A stretch of DNA of 41,664 nt from Bordetella parapertussis (GCA_945897365.1 CAMDFD010000022.1:1-41664), one strand, 5' to 3'; counted from the first letter of the stretch, positions 7,758 through 16,027 are shown. Program-made: numbers and translations. Notes: generated from the letters alone by a model not told the origin.

Positions 7758-8498
7758 ATGAAACGTTATGTAATCATCGGATCGGGATCCGGCATCGGTG
7801 CCGAAATCGCTCGCAGTCTCGCTGGGCCGGAGGTGGCGCTGCTGCTGCACACCGGCTCCAATGCTGAACGGCTGGGGGGCGTGGCGCAGACTTGTCGCGA
7901 GGCGGGTGCCGAGGTGTTCACCTGTCTCGGCTTGACCGAGGATGCTGCGCTGTTTGATGCGGTGGCGCAATGGGCGGCACCGTTGGCGGATGGCGCGCTG
8001 ACCGGCTTTGTCTTTGCCGCCGGCTATGCCCGAATGGGCCAGATCACCAACACGCCCTCGGATCAGGTCGAGAAGGCCCTGCACGCCATGCCGCTGGCGT
8101 TTCACCGTCTGACAGCGACGCTGGCACCGAAACTGGCAGAGGCGCGGGGCAGGATCGTCTGCATCAGTGCCTTTGGCGCACACCGCTCCAAGACACACAG
8201 CTTTTGCGCGACTGCCCCAGCCAAGGCCGCATTGGAAGCGCAGGTGCGTGTCTTTGCCGCTAACCTCGCGCCGCGCGGCATCACAGTGAACGCGGTCGTG
8301 CCGGGGTTCATTGAGAAAGAACCGGGCACGCCATCGTCGCTAACCCCGGCGCAATGGCAGCACGTTACTGCCAGCATTCCCATGAGCCGCATCGGACGGC
8401 GCGCCGAGGTGGCCGCGATGGTCACTTTCCTGCTGTCGGAACCTGCAGGCTATGTCACAGGGCAGAGCATTCATGTGAATGGCGGATTGACGCTTTGA
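7758..8498 (+). CDS. short-chain dehydrogenase/reductase with altered catalytic motif
   Basis: A 246-residue SDR-fold protein. The nucleotide-binding motif GSGSGIG is at residues 8-14, FAAGYA stands for the NAG motif near 87, and Ser137 is in VCISAFG. In the canonical YxxxK site the lysine is Lys156, but the position four residues earlier is Thr152 (CATAPAKAAL), not tyrosine. The C-terminal part is typical: NLAPRGITVNAVVPGFI and TGQSIHVNGGL. The fold assignment is secure, but the missing tyrosine means classical SDR catalysis is doubtful; it could be a non-catalytic or differently acting member. It follows the dehydrogenase by 112 bp and shares its higher G+C content, so the two may have arrived together. 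Confidence 0.8.
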   Translation: MKRYVIIGSGSGIGAEIARSLAGPEVALLLHTGSNAERLGGVAQTCREAGAEVFTCLGLTEDAALFDAVAQWAAPLADGALTGFVFAAGYARMGQITNTPSDQVEKALHAMPLAFHRLTATLAPKLAEARGRIVCISAFGAHRSKTHSFCATAPAKAALEAQVRVFAANLAPRGITVNAVVPGFIEKEPGTPSSLTPAQWQHVTASIPMSRIGRRAEVAAMVTFLLSEPAGYVTGQSIHVNGGLTL

Positions 8499-8693
8499 GC
8501 GTTTTACCCTGGATCGTCATATCCATGGCTGTTGCGTATTGACTAAAAAACACTAGCATTACGCCGATCATCTTTTGTGCCATTCGATTAATTTTTGTGA
8601 TCCTAAGCAACCAGTTAATAAGCGGATATGATTATTTACACGATTAAATAGGATCATAGAGCAACATTTTTCCCATACTCACATTAGGCTCAA

Positions 8694-9281
8694 CTAAATG
8701 TTGATGAAAGGAATACCTGTCTGTTGTTGCAAAAGTTTTTTTAGCATTGCCACGCTGTCTGCCAAACTGCCACCATTTGACACACTTAGGTCTTGCGGCT
8801 CTAGCGCAACGTCTTGTAAACGGCTGAGTCGGGCTTCGATGGCTTGTTCATTTTCTCGTCCTCTGGACAACAGCCTCGCGCGCAATACCTCGAGGGGCGC
8901 TGTAATGTGCAACACAGTCAATCCCGGAAAGCGTTGTTTTGCTTCCTCCAAATACGCGCGAGAGCCATTGACCATCACCCAGGTGCTCTCTGACATGGGG
9001 GCCAGTTCCTGATGTCGAATGCCATAGTGCAAGCCATTGGCAAACCAGTGCATGCCAAAGGCCTCGCTGTTGACCAGCGACTCAAAGTGTGAAGGATCGA
9101 CGACCTCGTGGTCCTCGTTACTTTGGTCGTGGCTTCTTGTGATGGTGCGTTTTGCAAAATACAGGGGCGGCGGGGTGGCCGGGTCAGTTATGGCTGCCAG
9201 ATTTGCCATCTCTTGGCGCAGGCTATTAAGCAAGCTGTCCTTGCCCGCGCCCGACGGTCCGATGACGTAGATCAAGCGCAC
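8694..9281 (-). CDS. phnN: ribose 1,5-bisphosphate phosphokinase PhnN
   Basis: PhnN phosphorylates ribose 1,5-bisphosphate to phosphoribosyl pyrophosphate (PRPP), recycling the ribose released by the C-P lyase pathway. The protein has the guanylate-kinase-like P-loop VIGPSGAGKDSLL near its start, then FAKRTITR, HWFANGLHYGI and VMVNGSR. I chose the GTG at 9281 (MRLIYVIG, 195 residues) because family members begin just before this strand; an ATG at 9344 would add 21 residues encoded by a 15-bp tandem repeat. The GTG overlaps the end of the DUF1045 gene by 10 bp, so translation is probably coupled. It is divergent from phnG. Confidence 0.9.
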   Translation of the reverse strand: MRLIYVIGPSGAGKDSLLNSLRQEMANLAAITDPATPPPLYFAKRTITRSHDQSNEDHEVVDPSHFESLVNSEAFGMHWFANGLHYGIRHQELAPMSESTWVMVNGSRAYLEEAKQRFPGLTVLHITAPLEVLRARLLSRGRENEQAIEARLSRLQDVALEPQDLSVSNGGSLADSVAMLKKLLQQQTGIPFINI

Positions 9282-10021
9282 GTTGAGGTGCCTAATTTTA
9301 AAGGGCCTAATTTTAAAGTGCTCAATTCGAAACGCTCCACCCACCGAAAGTCACCGTTCTGTTGGTCTTGAGCAAACCAAGTGACAGCATCGATATAAAG
9401 GCCATGCTCTAAAAAAGGCGCAAACCATTTTTTTGCTGCTGCTTTCAACGCTTTTTTTATCTCCGGCGCGACATTTTTTAATGATCCCGACAGTGTCATA
9501 TGAAATTGAAATTGCTCCATGACATAGGGATAGGCCCAGGCGTGCAGCAACTCTGTTTGTCTTGTTGTCAGGCCTGCGCCCGTTCTTCTTTTGAGTTCAG
9601 CGTCTGACAGTGGCAGGGCGAGCGCGTGCAAGCCCCGCACGCAATCCTCTGCAAGCTGCTGCAAGGCTGGGTGGGGTTGTGCAGGTACTAACGCTAGAAA
9701 ATCACCCATGTCGACTAATTTCAAGGGCAGATGAAAGGCGTTCACTGTGTTGTCGGCCAAGTGACTGAAGGCTGGCTGTAGTGCTTCAAGCGTTACGTTT
9801 GAATTCAGTTCAAAAGGTGCTTTTAACGTGGCATGCCAGCCATAGAGTCTAGGTGTGCGCGTCAATGTTTCAAATAATTCGGGTCTCAAGTTTTCAAAAT
9901 GCGGCTGCGTAAGTGTTGTCGCTTGGTACGCGCAGCGTCCTAGCCATTGAGAGCCTAGCTCCCAAGCCTGCGATTGCGGTGCGGGTGCAAAGTAAGCCGC
10001 ATGTCGAAAAGGATTGGACAT
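9272..10021 (-). CDS. phosphonate-operon 2H phosphoesterase (DUF1045)
   Basis: A 249-residue protein of the DUF1045 / phosphonate operon protein family (PF06299). Two HxT motifs typical of 2H phosphoesterases are present: GWHATLKAPF (His63) and FHMTLSGSL (His174). The start HAAYFAPAP..WELGSQWLGR is typical of the family. 2H enzymes open cyclic or 2'-5' phosphodiesters. PhnP, which opens the cyclic ribose phosphate made by C-P lyase, is not encoded in this window, so this enzyme may do that job (inference). I chose ATG 10021 by family start; a TTG at 10042 would add seven residues. The C-terminal tail TLKLGPLKLG comes from a short tandem repeat. Confidence 0.85.
   Translation of the reverse strand: MSNPFRHAAYFAPAPQSQAWELGSQWLGRCAYQATTLTQPHFENLRPELFETLTRTPRLYGWHATLKAPFELNSNVTLEALQPAFSHLADNTVNAFHLPLKLVDMGDFLALVPAQPHPALQQLAEDCVRGLHALALPLSDAELKRRTGAGLTTRQTELLHAWAYPYVMEQFQFHMTLSGSLKNVAPEIKKALKAAAKKWFAPFLEHGLYIDAVTWFAQDQQNGDFRWVERFELSTLKLGPLKLGTSTCA
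9290..9334. repeat. 15-bp tandem repeat (3 units) at the DUF1045-phnN junction
   Basis: Units GCCTAATTTTAAAGG (9290-9304), GCCTAATTTTAAAGT (9305-9319) and a decayed GCTCAATTCGAAACG (9320-9334). The period is a multiple of three, so the DUF1045 frame is kept and the repeat adds KLG-type residues to its C-terminus. It also extends the open frame upstream of phnN. Confidence 0.85.
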
Positions 10022-10044
10022 AAGAAAAGATATTTTGACCAAAG

Positions 10045-10070
10045 TGTGATGCAGTCACAGATTTGAAATC
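10045..10070. promoter_or_regulatory. paired inverted repeats in the divergent phn control region
   Basis: TGTGA-N5-TCACA (10045-10059) is followed directly by GATTT-G-AAATC (10060-10070), both perfect. They lie in the 95-bp space between the divergent DUF1045-phnN and phnG starts, where a regulator could control both directions. No phnF-type regulator gene is in the window. I see no clear Pho box in this gap. Confidence 0.4.
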
Positions 10071-10116
10071 TTACCTTTGTAAATTGTTAGCTTAACTCTA
10101 CCAAATTATCCAAACA

Positions 10117-10644
10117 ATGTTGCATAGTGATTACACAAACTCCGTCAAGGACTTGCCTCCCGCTTTGGCAGCCAGGAAAACGTGGATGGCGCTTTTAGCT
10201 CGGGCGCCTGAGGATTTGTTAGAACAACACTTGGCTAGCCACTGTTTAGGTAATCTGGAGTGGCTCCGCCCCGCTGAAACAGGCCTCATGATGGTGCAGG
10301 GCCGTGCGGGTGGCACAGGATCACGCTTTAACTTGGGTGAGGTCAGCCTCACACGCTGTGTGTTGAAACCCGATGCGCAACTGACACAGTGTCAACAAGT
10401 GGGTGTTGCGTATGTCATGGGCAGTTCACACCGGCATGCCCAGCTTGCGGCGGTGGCCGATGCACTGTTGCAAGAACCCGCCTTGCATGCCCATTGGGAT
10501 CAAGTGCTCTTGCGTCCCCTGAGTCAATTGTTGTCTGAGCAAAAGCAAGAAAGCAATGCGCAGGCGCAAGCCACCAAAGTAGAGTTTTTTACGGTGGCGC
10601 GTGAAGCCGGGCAAGATTCCCCAGATGAAGGTCAAGACGCGTGA
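10117..10644 (+). CDS. phnG: C-P lyase core subunit PhnG
   Basis: PhnG is a subunit of the PhnGHIJ core complex that transfers phosphonate to the ribose of ATP. The 175-residue protein has the family patterns RKTWMALLARAP, RPAETGLMMVQGRAGGTG, FNLGEVSLTRCVL and GVAYVMGSSHRHAQLAAVADAL. Its C-terminus carries the usual KVEFFTVAR segment extended by an acidic tail. It is the first gene of the rightward operon. No strong Shine-Dalgarno precedes the ATG at 10117. The stop overlaps the phnH start (TGATG). Confidence 0.93.
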   Translation: MLHSDYTNSVKDLPPALAARKTWMALLARAPEDLLEQHLASHCLGNLEWLRPAETGLMMVQGRAGGTGSRFNLGEVSLTRCVLKPDAQLTQCQQVGVAYVMGSSHRHAQLAAVADALLQEPALHAHWDQVLLRPLSQLLSEQKQESNAQAQATKVEFFTVAREAGQDSPDEGQDA

Positions 10645-11297
10645 TGCAGCCCTCCCAGATTCAGCCCTCCCAGACACAGCCATCCCTCAAAGATATCGGG
10701 CGAGGTTTTTCTAATCCCACGCTGTGCAGCCAGGCCGTCTTTCGCCAAGCCTTAGATGCTTTGTCTTTACCTGGCCAGCCTCAGAAGCTTGACCTGAGCT
10801 TGTCTCAGCCCGCGCTCCAAGTCCCCCAGCATGCACATGCTGCCGCCGCAGCCTTGTTGCTGGCGTTATTGGATCAAGATTGCAAGGTGTGGTTGTCTGA
10901 GGGTTTTGCCACCAGTTATGCAGGACCTTGGCTGAGGTTTCACACGGGTTGTACCGTGGTCACGGAGCCCGGTCACGCTGATTTTGTCTGGGTGGCGGAT
11001 GCCAAGGAGCTACCCGCTTTAGAATTGTTATCGCAGGGTAATGCCCAGTACCCAGAGCTGTCTGCCACCTGCGTCGTGCAAGTGACGGATGTGGATACCG
11101 CGGCCACCGAAGAGGCTTGGACGCTCAGCGGTCCTGGCGTCAACGGGACACGCTCGTTGACCTTGAAGGGTTTGCCAGACAGTTTTGTTTCTGCGCGCCG
11201 CGCGAGCCAGGTTCATGCACCTTGTGGCCTAGACTTTTTCTTCACCCACCATGACACCTTGATTGGCTTGCCCCGATCAACCCAAGTGAAGGACTGA
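10644..11297 (+). CDS. phnH: C-P lyase core subunit PhnH
   Basis: PhnH is a structural subunit of the C-P lyase core complex. The 217-residue protein shows GRGFSNPTLCSQAVFRQALDALSLPG near the start, followed by a PLP-transferase-like fold without cofactor residues. Family landmarks include LLALLDQDCKVWLS and the end region HAPCGLDFFFTHHDTLIGLPRST. The ATG at 10644 overlaps the phnG stop by one base; a GTG at 10641 is also in frame. The N-terminus has a short Gln-Pro-Ser-rich repeat (QPSQIQPSQTQPS). Confidence 0.93.
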   Translation: MQPSQIQPSQTQPSLKDIGRGFSNPTLCSQAVFRQALDALSLPGQPQKLDLSLSQPALQVPQHAHAAAAALLLALLDQDCKVWLSEGFATSYAGPWLRFHTGCTVVTEPGHADFVWVADAKELPALELLSQGNAQYPELSATCVVQVTDVDTAATEEAWTLSGPGVNGTRSLTLKGLPDSFVSARRASQVHAPCGLDFFFTHHDTLIGLPRSTQVKD

Positions 11298-11301
11298 CGC
11301 C

Positions 11302-12441
11302 ATGTATGTCGCTGTCAAAGGGGGCGAAGCCGCCATCCTCAATAGTTATGACTTGCTCGCGCAGCAACGTCGTGGCGATCCTGAGGTGCCAGAGCTCACC
11401 GTGGTGCAAATTCGTCAGCAGCTGCGCTTGAGCGTTGACCGTGTCATGACAGAGGGTTCTGTTTATGACCCAGACTTAGCGGCCTTGGCCATCAAGCAAA
11501 GTGCCGGTGATTTGGTAGAAGCGATCTTTTTGTTGCGCGCCTATCGTGCAACCTTGCCAAGGTTGGGCTATTCCCAACCCCTAAATACAGGGCGCATGCA
11601 GATTGCGCGTCGCATCTCGGCCGCCTTTAAAGACCTGCCGGGTGGTCAGCTGTTGGGTCCGACCTACGACTACACCCAGCGCTTGTTGGATTTCAGTTTG
11701 CTTGCCACGGGTCAGTCTTCTCCGGTGGCGCGCAAAGGCGTGATCAATCACGACGCCACACCCAGAGTGGTTGATCTGCTCAACCACGAAAGTTTGCTCG
11801 AGGGGCAGGTGCCTGCAGAGGGCGATCCTGACCCCTTTGATTTAACGCGACAGCCTGTGCGGTTTCCTGCCAATCGGTCTGCCAGACTTCAAAATTTGGC
11901 GCGGGCCGACGAAGGCTTTTTATTAGCGATGGCCTATTCCACGCAGCGTGGCTATGCTGGCTCACATCCCTTTGTGGGTGAGATTCGTTTTGGCACCGTC
12001 GAGCTGTGCATCGTGCCAGAAGAACTTGGCTTTGAAATTTCCGTGGGCGATTTACCCATTACGGAATGTCAAATGATCAACCAATTTAAAGGCAGCCTCA
12101 CGCAACCCCCACAATTTACGCGGGGCTATGGGTTGGCTTTTGGACATAGTGAACGCAAAGCCATGGCCATGTCCTTGGTGGATCGCGCCCTCAGAGCAGA
12201 CGAGTTGGGCGAGGCTGTTGTTGCGCCTGCGCAGATGCAAGAATTTGTCATGTCACACAGTGATAGCTTGGAAAGCTCGGGTTTTGTGCAGCATTTGAAA
12301 TTGCCGCACTACGTCGACTTTCAGTCCGAATTGGAATTGGTCAGAAAAATGCGACAGTCCCATGTCTTGCCTGAGGTTGACCAAGCGAAGGATGACCAAG
12401 CTAAGCATGACCAAGCGAAGGATGACCATGTCGCAAAATAA
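11302..12441 (+). CDS. phnI: C-P lyase core subunit PhnI
   Basis: PhnI is the nucleosidase-like subunit that, with PhnG, PhnH and PhnL, displaces adenine from ATP to give the ribose-phosphonate intermediate. The 379-residue protein begins MYVAVKGGEAAI, as family members do, and contains LLAQQRRGDPEVPELTV, ATLPRLGYSQP, SARRISAAFKDLPGGQ-like sequence and GYAGSHPFVGEIR. The C-terminus departs from the family: its last 24 residues are built from an in-frame repeat, DQAKDDQAKHDQAKDD. The end overlaps the start of phnJ by 14 bp. Confidence 0.93.
   Translation: MYVAVKGGEAAILNSYDLLAQQRRGDPEVPELTVVQIRQQLRLSVDRVMTEGSVYDPDLAALAIKQSAGDLVEAIFLLRAYRATLPRLGYSQPLNTGRMQIARRISAAFKDLPGGQLLGPTYDYTQRLLDFSLLATGQSSPVARKGVINHDATPRVVDLLNHESLLEGQVPAEGDPDPFDLTRQPVRFPANRSARLQNLARADEGFLLAMAYSTQRGYAGSHPFVGEIRFGTVELCIVPEELGFEISVGDLPITECQMINQFKGSLTQPPQFTRGYGLAFGHSERKAMAMSLVDRALRADELGEAVVAPAQMQEFVMSHSDSLESSGFVQHLKLPHYVDFQSELELVRKMRQSHVLPEVDQAKDDQAKHDQAKDDHVAK
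12379..12426. repeat. 15-bp tandem repeat at the phnI-phnJ overlap
   Basis: Units GACCAAGCGAAGGAT (12379-12393), GACCAAGCTAAGCAT (12394-12408) and GACCAAGCGAAGGAT (12409-12423), then a partial unit whose GACCATG supplies the phnJ start codon. Each unit adds five residues (DQAKD type) to PhnI without a frameshift. Confidence 0.9.
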
Positions 12442-13297
12442 TCCTGTCGAGTCTGGTCCTGCGCGCGACCCGCATATCAATTTTGCCTATTTGGACGAAC
12501 GCACCAAGCGCATGATTCGACGCGCCATCCTCAAGGCCGTTGCTATCCCTGGATACCAAGTACCTTTTGGCTCGCGTGAAATGCCCTTGCCCTATGGCTG
12601 GGGGACGGGTGGCATTCAAGTCACAGCCTCAATCATTGGCCCCACCGATGTCCTCAAGGTGATCGACCAAGGTTCTGATGACACGGTCAATGCCGTCAAT
12701 ATTCGGCGCTTCTTTCAGCGCATAACGGGCGTGGAGGTGACCACCGACACCACGCTCGCCAGCATCATTCAAACGCGTCACCGCATTCCAGAAACACCGC
12801 TGCGCGAAGGGCAGGTACTGGTGTATCAGGTGCCTGTACCCGAGCCCATGCAACATCTGGAGCCGCGTGAACAAGAGACCCGGCAACTGCATGCCTTACA
12901 AGAGTATGGCCTGATGCACGTCAATTTATTTGAAGACTTGGCGCACTACGGACATATCTCCAGCACCTATGATTACCCGGTGTTGGTCAACGGTCGCTAC
13001 ATCATGTCGCCATCACCCATTCCAAAATTTGACAATCCAAAAATGCATCTCAATCCTGCCTTGCAGCTGTTTGGCGCAGGTCGGGAAAAACGTATTTATG
13101 CCGTGCCGCCTTACACCGCGGTTGAAAGCTTGGGCTTTGACGATCACCCCTTTGAGATTCAACGCTGGGAGTCAGCCTGTGAACTGTGTGGCTCCAAAGA
13201 AAGTTTCTTGGACGAGGTCATCATGGACGATCAAGGCAAGAAAATGTTTGTCTGCTCCGATAGCGACTACTGCAGCAAACGACAGGTGGCGCCATGA
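12428..13297 (+). CDS. phnJ: C-P lyase radical SAM subunit PhnJ
   Basis: PhnJ breaks the carbon-phosphorus bond, releasing an alkane and a 5-phosphoribosyl 1,2-cyclic phosphate. The 289-residue protein has the unusual PhnJ cluster motif C-x2-C-x21-C-x5-C (Cys251, 254, 276, 282). The first three bind the 4Fe-4S cluster and the last is the cysteine implicated in thiyl-radical chemistry. Other landmarks are NFAYLDERTKRMIRRAILKA and VPFGSREMPLPYGWGTGG. I chose ATG 12428 (MSQNNP) because upstream in-frame ATGs lie inside the tandem repeat shared with phnI. All key cysteines are intact, so the enzyme should be active. Confidence 0.95.
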   Translation: MSQNNPVESGPARDPHINFAYLDERTKRMIRRAILKAVAIPGYQVPFGSREMPLPYGWGTGGIQVTASIIGPTDVLKVIDQGSDDTVNAVNIRRFFQRITGVEVTTDTTLASIIQTRHRIPETPLREGQVLVYQVPVPEPMQHLEPREQETRQLHALQEYGLMHVNLFEDLAHYGHISSTYDYPVLVNGRYIMSPSPIPKFDNPKMHLNPALQLFGAGREKRIYAVPPYTAVESLGFDDHPFEIQRWESACELCGSKESFLDEVIMDDQGKKMFVCSDSDYCSKRQVAP

Positions 13298-14082
13298 GTA
13301 AACTGGATACCACACCGCCTTTGATGCAGGTGCAGGGCTTGTCTTGCGCCTATGGTGCGAAAACCGTGGTGCGCGACATTTCTTTTGATCTCTGGCCCGG
13401 CGAAGTGCTGGCCATTGTGGGTGAATCGGGCTCCGGTAAAACCACTTTGCTCAATACCGTTGCGGCGCGGCACATGCCTAGCGCAGGTCATGTGTATTTT
13501 GATTTGCGCGACCACGGCTTGCAAGAAATCTATGCCATGTCCGAGGCGCAACGACGCATGCTAGCCCGCACCGATTGGGGCTTTGTGCACCAACATGCTG
13601 CAGAGGGTTTGCGCATGAACGTGTCCGCAGGTGCTAATGTGAGCGAACGCTTGATGGCCTTGGGTCAGCGCCACTATGGCCAGTTGCGCGCGCAAGCGAT
13701 TGATTGGCTAGAGCGGGTGGAAATCAACCCAAACCGGATTGACGATCGTCCCGATACGTTCTCGGGCGGGATGCGCCAACGGCTGCAAATCGCACGCAAT
13801 CTCATTACCCAGCCTCGCCTAGTATTTATGGACGAACCGACTTCTGGTTTGGACGTGTCCGTACAGGCCAAGCTGCTCGACATGATGCGCACCCTGACAC
13901 GCCAAATGAACTTGGCCGCCATTATTGTGACGCATGACTTGGCCGTCGCAAGACTCTTGGCACATCGCATGATGGTGATGCAAAACGGTCAGGCGGTGGA
14001 AACCGGCTTGACCGATCAGGTGCTAGACGATCCTCAGCATCCCTATACGCAGTTGTTGGTTTCTTCGGTATTGCAGCCATGA
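13294..14082 (+). CDS. phnK: C-P lyase ATP-binding protein PhnK
   Basis: PhnK is an ABC-type ATPase that docks on the PhnGHIJ core through PhnJ; it is not part of the importer. The 262-residue protein has Walker A GESGSGKTT (43-51), the signature FSGGMRQRLQIARNL, Walker B RLVFMDEPTSGLD and the switch His in IIVTHDLAVARLL. Family features include the PGEVLAIVGESG start and the C-terminal DDPQHPYTQLLVSS. The start overlaps the phnJ stop (ATGA), and the stop overlaps phnL in the same way. Confidence 0.93.
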   Translation: MSKLDTTPPLMQVQGLSCAYGAKTVVRDISFDLWPGEVLAIVGESGSGKTTLLNTVAARHMPSAGHVYFDLRDHGLQEIYAMSEAQRRMLARTDWGFVHQHAAEGLRMNVSAGANVSERLMALGQRHYGQLRAQAIDWLERVEINPNRIDDRPDTFSGGMRQRLQIARNLITQPRLVFMDEPTSGLDVSVQAKLLDMMRTLTRQMNLAAIIVTHDLAVARLLAHRMMVMQNGQAVETGLTDQVLDDPQHPYTQLLVSSVLQP

Positions 14083-14807
14083 CACCTCAAGCCACAAACA
14101 CCCAGCCTATGCTGCAGATGAACAAGCTGAGCAAGCAATTTTTATTGCACTTGCAAAACAGCACCGCTTTGACCGTGTTGCAAAACTTTGACTTGACCTT
14201 AAGTCCTGGTGAATGCGTACGCTTAAGTGGTCCCTCTGGTATGGGCAAAAGTACCGTGCTGAAACTGGCCTATGGCAACTATCGCGCCAGTGCCGGTGAA
14301 ATTTTAGTACGCGACACTGAGGGTCAATATATCGACATGACCCAAGCCAGCGCCCGTGCAGTGTTGCATCTGCGTGCGCATTCGATGGGCTATGTCAGTC
14401 AGTTTTTAAGAGTCATTCCGCGCGTGGCGGCTATTGACATTGTGGCTGAGCCTTTACTGGAAAACGGCCTGGAGCTCGTCAGTCGCGAGCAGGCCCGTGA
14501 AGAAGCTGCGCATTGGTTGACCCGCTTGCACATTCCTGAGGCCTTGTGGCAGCTACCACCCGCGACCTTTTCTGGCGGTGAGCAACAGCGCATCAACCTG
14601 GCCCGCAGCTTTATCAAACCCCGACCCTTGCTTTTGCTCGATGAGCCCACGGCGTCCCTGGACCCGGTCAATACCCAAACAGTGATCGAGATGATTGTTC
14701 AAGCCCGCGCTCAGGGTGTGGCCATTCTTGGTATTTTTCACGATGACACGGTGGCACAAGAAGTTGTCAGCCGCACGGTGTCTATGCTGCCCTTGGAAAC
14801 AAAATGA
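14079..14807 (+). CDS. phnL: C-P lyase ATP-binding protein PhnL
   Basis: PhnL is the second non-transport ABC ATPase of the C-P lyase machinery and associates with the core complex. The 242-residue protein has Walker A GPSGMGKST (51-59) followed by LKLAYGNY, as in PhnL proteins. The signature is FSGGEQQRINLARSF, Walker B is LLLLDEPTASLD, and IFHDD carries the switch histidine. YVSQFLRVIPRV is a family landmark. It overlaps both neighbours by 4 bp. Confidence 0.93.
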   Translation: MTPQATNTQPMLQMNKLSKQFLLHLQNSTALTVLQNFDLTLSPGECVRLSGPSGMGKSTVLKLAYGNYRASAGEILVRDTEGQYIDMTQASARAVLHLRAHSMGYVSQFLRVIPRVAAIDIVAEPLLENGLELVSREQAREEAAHWLTRLHIPEALWQLPPATFSGGEQQRINLARSFIKPRPLLLLDEPTASLDPVNTQTVIEMIVQARAQGVAILGIFHDDTVAQEVVSRTVSMLPLETK

Positions 14808-15976
14808 TGCACGCACCAAACTCCAGTCCCGTTGTTTTCACTAATGCACACCTCGTGCTGCAAGATGAAGTAGTGCAGGGCAGTCTGACCAGCCAGGATG
14901 GCTTGATTCAAAGCATCGATCAAGGTCAAACCTCGGTGCCGCACGCCATCGATCTAGAGGGTGACTATCTCCTGCCTGGCTTGGTGGAGGTGCATACCGA
15001 TAACTTTGAACTTCACATGATGCCGCGTCCCAAAGTGCGCTGGGATGACGCGCCCGCCGTGCTTGCGCACGATGCTGAAATTGCTGCGGCCGGTATTACC
15101 ACCGTCTTGGACGCCTTAGGGGTAGGAGAGGCTGATCCAGACAGCATTCGGGGTAAAGAATGGGACACGGTATTGACATCCCTGACAGGCTTTGCAAACC
15201 TAGGTGTCCTTCGTGCCGAGCATTATTTGCATGTACGTTGTGAGTTGCCCGCGCCCAATACTCTCGAATTGTTCAGACCCTTTGTGGGTAATGACTTAGT
15301 GAAAATGATCTCGGTGATGGACCATACGCCTGGACAGCGTCAATGGGAAAACCTAGAACAAGCTTGGATTTATTTTTCTGGTAAAAAAGGCTGGTCTAAA
15401 GAGAAGTTTGAGCAGCGTGTTGCCATCGCGCAAGAGGCGCAGGCGCGTTATGCCAAACCCCACCGTACCTACTTTACCCAATACTGTCAGGATAACAACA
15501 TTACCCTGGCCAGCCATGACGACACCACGGTGGCACATGTCGAGGAAGCCTTTGCCGAAGGGGCAACCGTCTGTGAGTTTCCCACGACGGTCGCGGCAGC
15601 CCAAGCGTCCAAAGCGCGCAACATGTTCAACATCATGGGGGGTCCCAATGTGGTGCGGGGCGGTTCGCACTCGGGCAATGTGTCTGCCACCGAGCTGGTC
15701 AAGCTGGGTCTGGTCGACATCTTGTCGTCCGACTATGTGCCTGGCAGTTTGATCTCAGCCATGGTACGCCTGACTGAAATCACGGATTTAAGCTTGCCAC
15801 AGGCGGTGGCCTTGGTCAGCCGAAACCCAGCAAAAGCCATCGGATTGCACGATAGGGGCACACTTGAAACGGGTTTGCGCGCAGATTTGATTCAAGTGCG
15901 AATGATCACGTTGCCTGATGGACGTCAACAACCGGTAGTGCGTGCGGTGTGGCGTGCGGGCGTGCGGGTTGTTTAA
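14804..15976 (+). CDS. phnM: alpha-D-ribose 1-methylphosphonate 5-triphosphate diphosphatase PhnM
   Basis: PhnM removes pyrophosphate from the ribose-phosphonate triphosphate before C-P cleavage. The 390-residue amidohydrolase-fold protein has metal-binding motifs VEVHTDNFE near residue 65 and ASHDDTT near residue 237. MMPRPKVRWDD, VMDHTPGQRQW, the GGPNVVRGGSHSGN segment and the C-terminal LSSDYVPGSL with its metal-site aspartate are also present. The start overlaps the end of phnL; two consecutive ATGs (14804 and 14807) are possible. It ends the phnGHIJKLM block, 122 bp before phnC. Confidence 0.94.
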   Translation: MMHAPNSSPVVFTNAHLVLQDEVVQGSLTSQDGLIQSIDQGQTSVPHAIDLEGDYLLPGLVEVHTDNFELHMMPRPKVRWDDAPAVLAHDAEIAAAGITTVLDALGVGEADPDSIRGKEWDTVLTSLTGFANLGVLRAEHYLHVRCELPAPNTLELFRPFVGNDLVKMISVMDHTPGQRQWENLEQAWIYFSGKKGWSKEKFEQRVAIAQEAQARYAKPHRTYFTQYCQDNNITLASHDDTTVAHVEEAFAEGATVCEFPTTVAAAQASKARNMFNIMGGPNVVRGGSHSGNVSATELVKLGLVDILSSDYVPGSLISAMVRLTEITDLSLPQAVALVSRNPAKAIGLHDRGTLETGLRADLIQVRMITLPDGRQQPVVRAVWRAGVRVV

Positions 15977-16027
15977 AGCGCGCGTTGTTTAAGCTCCACG
16001 CGAGCTAAGGTCTGCATTATTTAAATA

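Noticed and set aside
10043..10116. Pho box before phnG
   Set aside because: No pair of TGTCATA-like half-sites with 11-bp spacing on either strand; only palindromes.
15968..15991. GTTGTTTAA repeated twice at the end of phnM
   Set aside because: Two short copies, likely chance or minor slippage; no structure beyond this.
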